A model generated the notes under the pieces. It did no database searches, was not told the DNA's origin, and saw only the letters and a program-made list of their open reading frames with translations. 12,957 nt of DNA, taken from the NCBI GenBank assembly GCA_041658405.1, contig JBBAAG010000081.1:1-12957 (forward strand), in the 5' to 3' direction. The position numbers and the translations under genes were made by a program. This DNA comes from Elusimicrobiota bacterium. Its GTDB lineage: Bacteria; Elusimicrobiota; UBA5214; JBBAAG01. Positions 1-6,291 of the stretch are shown here, one piece after another. Each line of letters starts with the position of its first letter. The first letter of the stretch is position 1.

Positions 1-304
1 TGCTGTAGTTTTCACAAAAATAACGTACCACTCTTTGTTCAAACTCTTTCCTAATATCAACTACGTAATGCGGGATATCAAGTTTCGCAGCAACGGCACG
101 CGCGTCATCCATATCACGGAGTGAACAACACAACTTACTGCGTACCGCCCCGGCTGCACTACGTTCCTCCCCGCAATCCCATATCTTCATTGTGATCCCT
201 GTTACTTTATACCCTTTTTGTTTTAACAATAATGCAGCAACCGACGAATCCACTCCTCCGGACATAGCGACGGCAACCTTAACTTTTGTATCTTGTATTT
301 TCAT
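1..304 (-). CDS. mnmA: tRNA-specific 2-thiouridylase MnmA, N-terminal part (runs off the window)
   Basis: Reverse-strand translation from the ATG at 304 gives 101 residues that continue past the window edge. Residues 15-21 read SGGVDSS, the ATP-pyrophosphatase PP-loop, and residues 37-45 (GITMKIWDC) followed by the LCCS motif near 58-61 match the MnmA N-terminus. MnmA activates U34 of Lys, Glu and Gln tRNAs with ATP and inserts sulfur to give 2-thiouridine in the cytoplasm. The catalytic cysteines lie in the missing part. The gene follows the Fe-S membrane protein gene with a gap of about 65 nt and is the last gene visible on this strand. No Shine-Dalgarno is visible before the ATG at 304; an in-frame ATG at 310 would lie upstream of the predicted transcription start. 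The PP-loop and CCS context make MnmA much more likely than the related argininosuccinate synthase or ThiI. Confidence 0.93.
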   Translation of the reverse strand, partial: MKIQDTKVKVAVAMSGGVDSSVAALLLKQKGYKVTGITMKIWDCGEERSAAGAVRSKLCCSLRDMDDARAVAAKLDIPHYVVDIRKEFEQRVVRYFCENYS

Positions 305-312
305 ATACATAC

Positions 313-332
313 ATTATAGCAAATACTATAAT
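313..332 (-). promoter_or_regulatory. extended -10 promoter inside a dyad, upstream of mnmA
   Basis: Reading the minus strand, 321 to 313 is TGCTATAAT, a perfect extended -10 element (TG-n-TATAAT). It would start transcription near 306, only a couple of bases before the ATG at 304, so the transcript would be leaderless or nearly so. The element lies in a perfect dyad with 7-bp arms (313-319 ATTATAG and 326-332 CTATAAT) around a 6-nt spacer. No good -35 box is visible, as is common with extended -10 promoters. The dyad could be an operator or just AT-rich chance. Confidence 0.4.
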
Positions 333-369
333 TTTAGTGAGTACAGCGCTCAGTGCCGTGAATAACGAC

Positions 370-1287
370 TTATTGTGGGTTTGCAGCAGCCTTTGATACT
401 TTATCTGGATATTCATGAGATGACCGGTACCCAAGAAATTCGTAGCTTACCGCACCGAACTTACATACGTTCTTGCATTCAAGACAACGTAAACAATCAT
501 GGTGTTTAGGAGTTTCATATATTTTTAAGCCCATCGGGCATTTGCGGTAACACGCATTACATTTCGTACATTTATCATAGTCAACTTTTTGTTGGTACAA
601 ACTTATTGGATTAAAAATACCATAGAACGCTCCCAGCGGGCATAGTACACGGCAAAAAAACCGGTTTGTAAACAATACCAATGATAATATTACAACTAAA
701 ACTTCTAGTTTCCAGAAAAACAACATACCCGTTGCTGACCTTATATCAGGATTGATCAATGCCAGTGGAATCCCAGCTTCCAACGTCCCAGCAGGACAAA
801 GGTATTTACAATACCATGGTGTGCCAATAACTTCAAACCCTTTTAAGTCCAGTCCAATAAACGGCAATAACACAACCATTATAAGCAGCACCCCGTACTT
901 AACTTCTCTCATCCATACCGGTAACCGTATCTTGAATAATTTATTATTACCCATCAAATCCTGCAACCACCCAAACGGGCACACCCATCCGCACGGCATC
1001 CGCCCAACTGCCAACCCGATTATTCCGAGGTAACCTACGACATACCCGCCGAACTGATAAACATTATTCTTTAACCCATAACGTATATTTGCCAAAAAAA
1101 ACTGTATCATTCCGACGGGACAACTCATCACTGCTGACGGGCAGGATAAGCAATGAAGGCTCGGGCCACATAAATGTTTTACCGGCCCCTGATAAATCCC
1201 ATGGGTTTTAATAAACCCAAAACTTAAGTTTTGAATGACAAACGCGATGGATTGTATAACTGAACGGAAATACTTTTGTGGTATCAC
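370..1287 (-). CDS. NapH-like 4Fe-4S polyferredoxin membrane protein
   Basis: With the GTG start at 1287 the protein has 305 residues. It has several membrane segments (about 79-96, 130-145, 192-208) and an unusually rich set of cysteines. These are an N-terminal group at 40, 46, 49 and 56, three CxxxCP motifs (99/103, 160/164, 212/216), and two [4Fe-4S] ferredoxin motifs at 240/243/246/250 and 265/268/271/275. Twin CxxxCP motifs followed by a bicluster ferredoxin domain mark the NapH/NosR/YccM group of membrane electron-transfer proteins. The phrase GTPWYCKYLCPAGTLEGIP-like around 155-175 fits the 4Fe-4S binding proteins found beside CD1871A-type peptides. It probably passes electrons between a membrane carrier and an unknown partner. 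GTG 1287 shares a base with the TAG of the upstream small gene (TAGTG), suggesting translational coupling; a TTG at 1305 is an alternative start adding six residues. Substrate and partner are unknown. Confidence 0.85.
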   Translation of the reverse strand: MIPQKYFRSVIQSIAFVIQNLSFGFIKTHGIYQGPVKHLCGPSLHCLSCPSAVMSCPVGMIQFFLANIRYGLKNNVYQFGGYVVGYLGIIGLAVGRMPCGWVCPFGWLQDLMGNNKLFKIRLPVWMREVKYGVLLIMVVLLPFIGLDLKGFEVIGTPWYCKYLCPAGTLEAGIPLALINPDIRSATGMLFFWKLEVLVVILSLVLFTNRFFCRVLCPLGAFYGIFNPISLYQQKVDYDKCTKCNACYRKCPMGLKIYETPKHHDCLRCLECKNVCKFGAVSYEFLGYRSSHEYPDKVSKAAANPQ

Positions 1288-1424
1288 TACCCTATACCGA
1301 TACAACTAAGGCATAGCAGCGTGGATTTATAAAATACATCACCTGGTTCTTTCAAAACTATACCCGTAACCAGCAACGCTGTAAATAATATTAATACAAT
1401 AAGCTGAACTAAATTAAGTTTCAT
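1287..1424 (-). CDS. small membrane CxxC peptide, CD1871A-like
   Basis: An ATG at 1424 opens a 45-codon frame ending at the TAG 1289-1287. The peptide begins MKLNLVQLIVLILF, has one hydrophobic segment (about residues 5-24), a short polar stretch, and ends CLSCIGIG at the very C-terminus (C38 and C41). A single membrane helix plus a terminal CxxC-IGIG is the signature of the CD1871A family of CxxC-motif proteins, which occur beside FMN-binding and 4Fe-4S membrane proteins. AGG stands directly before the ATG (CTAGGATG), too close for an ideal ribosome binding site, so translation may depend on the upstream NifU frame, which ends 21 nt earlier. Its stop overlaps the start of the Fe-S membrane gene. 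The role is unknown; a thiol or metal-cluster partner for the downstream protein is an inference. The gene is shorter than usual ORF cut-offs and is easily missed. Confidence 0.72.
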   Translation of the reverse strand: MKLNLVQLIVLILFTALLVTGIVLKEPGDVFYKSTLLCLSCIGIG

Positions 1425-1445
1425 CCTAGAAAACAACAAATAATC

Positions 1446-1667
1446 CTAGACTGCTTCAACTGATTTTACTTCAGGAACTTTTTCTTTGAGTACCGCCTCA
1501 ACACCCATTTTTAACGTCATCTGCGCCATTGGGCACGAACCGCACGCACCGGTAAGGCGTACTTTCACAACACCATCTTTTGTTATTTCAACTAGCTTAA
1601 TATCCCCGCCGTCAGCCTGTAACCTCGGCCTGATTTCGTTAATCACTGCCTCAACCTTATTCTTCAT
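1446..1667 (-). CDS. NifU C-terminal-domain Fe-S scaffold protein
   Basis: From the ATG at 1667 the protein is 73 residues, consisting only of the NifU C-terminal (Nfu) domain. It opens MKNKVEAVINEIRPRLQADGG, as is usual in the family, and carries the cluster-binding CGSCPM motif with cysteines at 42 and 45. Nfu proteins carry a [4Fe-4S] cluster between two subunits and hand it to client enzymes in the cytosol. An in-frame ATG at 1676 would add three residues; the shorter form is preferred because GGGATGG sits about 5 nt before it and because family members start there. The gene is about 45 nt after the receiver-MBL gene and just ahead of two Fe-S/CxxC membrane genes, so supplying clusters to the polyferredoxin is a plausible job (inference). 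Confidence 0.92.
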   Translation of the reverse strand: MKNKVEAVINEIRPRLQADGGDIKLVEITKDGVVKVRLTGACGSCPMAQMTLKMGVEAVLKEKVPEVKSVEAV

Positions 1668-1712
1668 AATTACCATCCCTGCCTCATCTCCAACTACCCA
1701 GTTTTTTTATTT

Positions 1713-2918
1713 CTATATACTAAACGACTCATTTTCTTTCGGTAAAAATATGTCAATACTCTTGCCGGCAGCATACTCTTTTGCTTTAATCAGCAGGTCA
1801 TCCATAAATTTATCGTTATGCAACGGGTCGTAGTGATAGAGACACAACTTTTTAACTTTTGCATTAACCGCGAGGTCTATCACATCCTTATACTTAGAAT
1901 GCCCCCACCCGCGTTTATTTTGATACTCTTCATCTGTAAACTGCGCGTCATGTATCAACAAATCCATGCCTTCGCAATACTCGATAAGTTTATTATCCGA
2001 ATTCTTGTCAATCCCCAATTCGTTATCAGTAATATACCCGAATCTGGTTTCACCTTTTTGGATGATATACCCCATTGTTGTACCCGGATGCAGAAGATAT
2101 ACGGTCTTTACCTTATACCCCCCAATTTCATAATCACCCTGGATAAGCGATTCCATATCAATCTTTGCCTGTAAATATGAGATCGGCACTGGGAAAAATA
2201 CACTGTCCATCTGCAACGCAAGTATATCCTTAAAACTTTTCTCCGGCTGGTCCGCACCGTAAAACTTTACCATATGCTTTGGGCTGTATAACGGCACAAA
2301 AAATGGTATGCCTTGTATATGGTCCCAATGCGGATGCGTGATTAGTATATAAAGATTATGCTTTGTCCCTGATTTCATAAGCTCTAACCCAAGCTCACGT
2401 ATCCCGCTTCCCGCATCGAGTATCAACGCGCTGTCTTCATTATCCGAATCTATCATCACACAAGGAGTATTACCGCCATACTTAACATTATCTTTCCCCG
2501 GGGTCGGGATTGACCCACGCACACCGTAAAAGCTTATGTTGAACTTAGCATCAAGAAATCCCCTGATTTTTTCTACTACAACCTGTATATCCGTACTTTT
2601 ATCAAGAAAACCATCTGCCCCGGCAAGCACCGCTTTCTCCTGGTCGGACACATAAAACTTTGCGCTATGGATAATGATCTTAATCTTACTGAGCTCTTGC
2701 CGTGATTTAATCTCGCGGCACAGTTTTAACCCATCGGTACCGGGAAGCATAATGTCGAGAATAATAACTTTAGGCCGTTGCTGTTCAACAACAGGAATAA
2801 CATTATTCCCTTCATACAAACACGCAACTTTATAATTTATTCCGGTAAGAAATTCTTGCAACAACTGTGCGTATACCACATTATCTTCGACTATAAGTAT
2901 ATCAAGCTGCTGGCTCAT
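1713..2918 (-). CDS. response-regulator receiver domain fused to a metallo-beta-lactamase-fold hydrolase
   Basis: The 401-residue protein has two domains. Residues 5-120 form a CheY-like receiver with acidic E11-D12, phosphoacceptor D55 (VIILDIMLPG), switch S85 and K107, so the phosphorylation site is complete. Residues 128-395 form a metallo-beta-lactamase (MBL) domain opening FYGVRGSIPTPG, with the metal motif H195-x-H197-x-D199-H200 (THPHWDH) and further candidate ligands H277, D298, H340 and H362. This MBL type resembles the RNase Z/PhnP/class II cyclic-nucleotide phosphodiesterase group, so the substrate may be a phosphodiester, but that is not settled by the sequence. There is no DNA-binding domain. 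The start is supported by AGGA four nt before the ATG. It heads the operon with NifU, the CxxC peptide, the polyferredoxin and mnmA. No histidine kinase is visible in the window. Confidence 0.9.
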   Translation of the reverse strand: MSQQLDILIVEDNVVYAQLLQEFLTGINYKVACLYEGNNVIPVVEQQRPKVIILDIMLPGTDGLKLCREIKSRQELSKIKIIIHSAKFYVSDQEKAVLAGADGFLDKSTDIQVVVEKIRGFLDAKFNISFYGVRGSIPTPGKDNVKYGGNTPCVMIDSDNEDSALILDAGSGIRELGLELMKSGTKHNLYILITHPHWDHIQGIPFFVPLYSPKHMVKFYGADQPEKSFKDILALQMDSVFFPVPISYLQAKIDMESLIQGDYEIGGYKVKTVYLLHPGTTMGYIIQKGETRFGYITDNELGIDKNSDNKLIEYCEGMDLLIHDAQFTDEEYQNKRGWGHSKYKDVIDLAVNAKVKKLCLYHYDPLHNDKFMDDLLIKAKEYAAGKSIDIFLPKENESFSI

Positions 2919-2971
2919 TAATCCTGCCCCTTATTTTTTCCTTAACATATCCCTTAAGTATCGAAAAGTTT

Positions 2972-2977
2972 ATTATA
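2972..2977 (-). promoter_or_regulatory. possible -10 box for the receiver-MBL operon
   Basis: The minus strand reads TATAAT at 2977-2972, which would start transcription near 2965 and give a leader of about 47 nt before the ATG at 2918. No convincing -35 hexamer stands at the right distance, so this is only a candidate within the 157-nt divergent region. Confidence 0.3.
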
Positions 2978-2990
2978 CATAAAAATCTTG

Positions 2991-3019
2991 TTTTCAAACT
3001 ATTTAATTGTTGATATAAT
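2991..3019 (+). promoter_or_regulatory. sigma-70-like promoter of the RING-CaCA gene
   Basis: TTTTCA (2991-2996, four of six bases of the -35 consensus) is separated by 17 bp from a perfect TATAAT (3014-3019). The predicted start near 3026 leaves a leader of about 50 nt that includes an AAGGAG ribosome binding site at 3062-3067, eight nt before the ATG at 3076. The promoter lies in the intergenic region shared with the divergent receiver-MBL gene. Confidence 0.55.
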
Positions 3020-3075
3020 TCCTATTCAGAACAAAAAGATGCATAGTGTATAAATTAATCTAAGGAGTATTTAGG

Positions 3076-4401
3076 ATGTCTAAAGAAGCAAAAAATGTCT
3101 TGTTTTTAATTACCGTCTTTTTTTTGTCATTACAATGGCCGGTTATTAGTTTATTAAACCCGCAAACACATATAAAACACAATTGCACATACTGCCAACA
3201 GGTTATCATCCAGAAATCCGAAACTTCAGAATGCGCCACCTGCAGGCAGTTTTATCATGACACCTGCTGGAACAAGTACGGAAAGTGTTCCACCCCGAAC
3301 TGCGCAAGCGAAAAAGTTGAACTCTCAAAAACACAAAAACTAATAAACGCCATGCTGCCAGGTATATGCATCTTCGCAGCAGCATTTTTACTTTCCTGGG
3401 CAGCCGAACTCGCGCAGTTTTATATCCCGAAATCACTGGCAATCGTTTTTCTTGCGCTTATCGCCATACTCCCTGAATACGCTGTGGACATGTACTTCGC
3501 ATGGACTGCCGGGAAGGATCCTATGTATATACAATACGCTGCAGCGAATATGACAGGCGCAAACAGGTTACTCATAGGCTTGGGCTGGGCACTGGTCGTA
3601 CTACTTTTCTGGGTTAAAACAAAGAAGAAAATGATAGTTCTCGGCAGCGAACACAAACTTGAAATCAATACATTACTAATAGCAACCATATATTCATTTA
3701 CACTGCCATTAAAAGGGCATATTGAACTATCTGACACCGTCATACTAGTCGGTTTGTTTCTATACTACGCATATCAAGCATCCAAACTGGGCGTTGAAGA
3801 ACCCGAGATTGAAGGCGGCCCGGTAGAACTATTATGCAGAGCACCTGAACCATGGAAAGCGGTCTTTACTATCGTACTTTTTGCAATTGCAGGCAGTGCA
3901 ATTTTTATGTCCGCAGAACCCTTTGCTGAAGGATTACTTGACATCGGTGAAGCGATGAAGATTGACAAGTTCATTCTGGTACAATGGATAGCGCCGTTAG
4001 CATCAGAATCACCGGAACTCATAGTAGCCATACTCTTCGCCTTGAAAGCACAACCTGAACTGGGGTTACAGACACTTATTTCTTCAACGATCAATCAATG
4101 GACACTGCTGGTAGGTATGCTGCCGCTGATATATAACATATCACTTGGCCGGATAACACCTATGCTAATGGATGTCCGTCAGGTTGAAGAGTTATTACTA
4201 ACATCCGCGCAGTCATTATACGCATTACTCGTTATCTCAAACTTTACATTCAGTGTGCTGGAAGGCGCGATTATGTTCATACTTTTTACAGTATCACTCG
4301 CGTTTCCATCTACAACTGTAAGGTTTGCAGCTTCAGGTGCGTATATCCTGATGGCAATATTTATCTTTCTTGCAAGAAAAAGACATAAACCTTTGAACTA
4401 A
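3076..4401 (+). CDS. CaCA-type (Na+/Ca2+ exchanger fold) membrane protein with N-terminal RING-like zinc finger
   Basis: The 441-residue protein starts with a hydrophobic segment (8-28), followed by a compact cysteine-rich domain. Its ligand pairs C37/C40, C53/C56, H61/C64 and C71/C76 have the eight-ligand cross-brace order of RING/PHD fingers. YHDTCW at 60-65 is typical of prokaryotic RING family 1. About ten membrane segments follow from residue 94. Two CaCA-like alpha repeats are visible: one with LPEYAVDM (132-139) and NMTGANRLLIG (158-168), the other with ESPELIVAI (311-319) and SSTINQWTLLVG (336-347). Acidic E134 and E314 sit where the ion-binding glutamates of the family lie. The glycine/asparagine motif of the second repeat is degenerate. 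The fold suggests cation antiport across the inner membrane; the ion is unknown. An AAGGAG site eight nt upstream supports the start. It is the only plus-strand gene here and stands alone. Confidence 0.82.
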   Translation: MSKEAKNVLFLITVFFLSLQWPVISLLNPQTHIKHNCTYCQQVIIQKSETSECATCRQFYHDTCWNKYGKCSTPNCASEKVELSKTQKLINAMLPGICIFAAAFLLSWAAELAQFYIPKSLAIVFLALIAILPEYAVDMYFAWTAGKDPMYIQYAAANMTGANRLLIGLGWALVVLLFWVKTKKKMIVLGSEHKLEINTLLIATIYSFTLPLKGHIELSDTVILVGLFLYYAYQASKLGVEEPEIEGGPVELLCRAPEPWKAVFTIVLFAIAGSAIFMSAEPFAEGLLDIGEAMKIDKFILVQWIAPLASESPELIVAILFALKAQPELGLQTLISSTINQWTLLVGMLPLIYNISLGRITPMLMDVRQVEELLLTSAQSLYALLVISNFTFSVLEGAIMFILFTVSLAFPSTTVRFAASGAYILMAIFIFLARKRHKPLN

Positions 4402-4403
4402 CT

Positions 4404-4430
4404 AACGTTATAGTTATTATAAACGTTTTT
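4404..4430 (+). terminator. weak intrinsic terminator after the RING-CaCA gene
   Basis: In the 27-nt gap between the converging genes, AACGTTATA (4404-4412) can pair with TATAAACGTT (4418-4427) across a 5-nt loop, with one bulged base. TTTTT then ends at 4430, followed by more T-rich sequence. The stem is AT-rich and therefore weak. Read on the minus strand there is no T-run after it, so it would not serve pckG. Confidence 0.4.
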
Positions 4431-6198
4431 ATTTCTTAGCAGATACAAGGTTTTTGTATTCACTCAACAATTCTGAAGGCATATGATCCCCGAATTGCGT
4501 GAGAAACTTCTCGATATCCTTAACCTCATCACCCCATTCGGACAGGTTAACATCAAAAAGTTCAGTAAGTTTGTCTTTAGATACATTCAAACCTGTATTA
4601 TCAAAACTGCTAAGTTCCGGCACAAATCCTGCCGGGGTTTGCACCGCACCGGAAGACGATGTTGACCGCTCTATTATCCATTTAAGCACGCGGATATTAT
4701 CCCCGAACCCTGGCCACATAAACTTCCCGTTTTCATCAGTACGGAACCAGTTAACAGAATAAATCTTCGGCGGTTTTGTCAACCTTTTCCCTACGTCCAG
4801 CCAGTGACGGAAATACTCGCCCATATTGTATCCGCAGAACGGCAGCATTGCCATTGGATCACGACGTAGAACTCCAACTGCTGACGTTGCCGCTGCTGTA
4901 GTTTCAGAACCCATCCTTGCGCCAAGGAACACACCGTGCTGCCAGCTAAAACTTTCCAGCACCAATGGTATCAACTTAGACCTTCGTCCCCCAAAAATAA
5001 TCGCAGAGATTGGTACGCCCTGAGGATTATCATATTCTTCTGATAACATCGGGCAGTTATAGATTGACGTTGTAAACCTTGAGTTTGGATGTGCAGCTTT
5101 TTTCCCGGAAGCCGCATCGTACGGCATACCCTGCCAGTCGGTAAGATTAGCCGGGCGTTCACCGTCAAGACCTTCCCACCACGGCGTATTTGTATCATTA
5201 TCCACAGCTGTATTAGTGAACAATGTCGGAGAATACTTATCATTCTTCAGTGTACGAATCATATTAGGATTTGTTTTCATTGACGTCCCCGGTGCTACCC
5301 CAAAAAACCCTGCTTCCGGGTTTATAGCCCATAACCTGCCATCCGGCCCGACGTTCATCCAGGCAATATCATCACCTAAAGTCCAGACCTTATACCCCGG
5401 TAATGCCGGTTCAAGCATTGCGAGGTTAGTTTTTCCGCAAGCACTGGGTAATGCAGCGGTTACATACGTAACCTTACCATGCGGATCCTGGATTCCCATG
5501 ATAACCATATGCTCCGCAAGCCATCCTTCATTCTTACCAAGACATGACGCTATACGCAAAGAAAAACATTTTTTCCCTAGTAATGCATTCCCGCCATAAC
5601 CCGACCCAATACTCCATACAAGACTATCCTGCGGGAAATGCATGATAAACCTTTTTTTGTCATCAAGATCACCTATTGAATGCAACCCTTTAACAAACTT
5701 ATCCGTATTACCGATTTTATCAAGCACTTTTTTTGATAACCTTGTCATAATACGCATACTTACTGCTACATATACAGAATCCGTCACCTGTACACACGCT
5801 TTTGCGTATGGCGAGTCCGGATGTCCCATCATATAAGGCAATACATACATCGTCCGTCCGCGCATAATTCCGTCAGTAAGTTTTGTAAGTAACGCCTTCG
5901 CTTCTGCAGGGTCCATCCAGTTATTATTCGGCCCGGCAGCGTCTTTTGTAGGATGGCACACAAAAGTCAGGTGTTCAGTCCTCGCAACATCATTTGGATG
6001 GCTTTGATGGAAATACGCATTCGGCCAGATTTTATGGTTAAGCTTCCTGAAGACAGGATTATTATTCAACTTCTCTTCTTCCAGCCCAATACGTATCAAT
6101 TCACGGGTTTGCTCATCTGATCCATCGAACCAAAACACTTTCTCCGGTTTTGTAAGTTTCGCAACTTCTTCTACCCAGCGTTCAACTAATGTAGGCAT
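4429..6198 (-). CDS. pckG: phosphoenolpyruvate carboxykinase (GTP)
   Basis: The 589-residue length is normal for the GTP-dependent enzyme, which converts oxaloacetate and GTP to PEP, GDP and CO2 (gluconeogenesis, or the reverse anaplerotic direction). Family landmarks are in order: VARTEHLTFV (71-80), NNNWMDP (91-97), the GYGGNALLGKKC segment (200-211), H230, the phosphate-binding loop PSACGKTN (251-258) with its reactive cysteine C254, the metal-site motif GDDIAWM (275-281), and PEAGFFGVAPG (294-304). The ATP-dependent PckA has a different P-loop and is excluded. AAAGGAG lies about 10 nt before the ATG. The gene has its own near-consensus promoter at 6264-6291 and converges on the RING-CaCA gene downstream, so it is probably monocistronic. 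No frameshift or missing motif is seen. Confidence 0.97.
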   Translation of the reverse strand: MPTLVERWVEEVAKLTKPEKVFWFDGSDEQTRELIRIGLEEEKLNNNPVFRKLNHKIWPNAYFHQSHPNDVARTEHLTFVCHPTKDAAGPNNNWMDPAEAKALLTKLTDGIMRGRTMYVLPYMMGHPDSPYAKACVQVTDSVYVAVSMRIMTRLSKKVLDKIGNTDKFVKGLHSIGDLDDKKRFIMHFPQDSLVWSIGSGYGGNALLGKKCFSLRIASCLGKNEGWLAEHMVIMGIQDPHGKVTYVTAALPSACGKTNLAMLEPALPGYKVWTLGDDIAWMNVGPDGRLWAINPEAGFFGVAPGTSMKTNPNMIRTLKNDKYSPTLFTNTAVDNDTNTPWWEGLDGERPANLTDWQGMPYDAASGKKAAHPNSRFTTSIYNCPMLSEEYDNPQGVPISAIIFGGRRSKLIPLVLESFSWQHGVFLGARMGSETTAAATSAVGVLRRDPMAMLPFCGYNMGEYFRHWLDVGKRLTKPPKIYSVNWFRTDENGKFMWPGFGDNIRVLKWIIERSTSSSGAVQTPAGFVPELSSFDNTGLNVSKDKLTELFDVNLSEWGDEVKDIEKFLTQFGDHMPSELLSEYKNLVSAKK

Positions 6199-6263
6199 TA
6201 ATTTGTTACTCCTTTACTACTCAAAATATTATTACTTACCATTTCATCTAAACCCTGCGATTA

Positions 6264-6291
6264 ATTATATAGATACACACGCTGATGTCAA
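6264..6291 (-). promoter_or_regulatory. near-consensus sigma-70 promoter of pckG
   Basis: On the minus strand a perfect TTGACA (6291-6286) is followed after 16 bp by a perfect TATAAT (6269-6264). Transcription would start near 6257, giving a leader of about 58 nt. The -35 box overlaps the stop codon of the GT9 gene upstream, so pckG is an independent unit even though it follows that operon closely. Confidence 0.75.

Noticed and set aside
305..369. AGCGCT-containing stretch as a terminator after the Fe-S membrane protein
   Set aside because: The self-complementary core is only 6 bp with no stable stem around it, and no T-run follows in the direction of transcription.
1287..1305. TTG at 1305 as the start of the Fe-S membrane protein
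   Set aside because: It lies inside the small CxxC gene without a Shine-Dalgarno. The GTG at 1287, overlapping the TAG stop, fits translational coupling better. The TTG is kept only as an alternative.
4971..5599. Several open frames of 60-130 codons within pckG on both strands
   Set aside because: pckG is intact with all its motifs, so these are shadow frames; none has a domain or a start signal.
6236..6247. Three-codon leader frame (ATG AAA TGG TAA) in the pckG leader
   Set aside because: It has a weak AGGG before it, but there are no regulatory codons and no alternative hairpins around it, so chance is enough.
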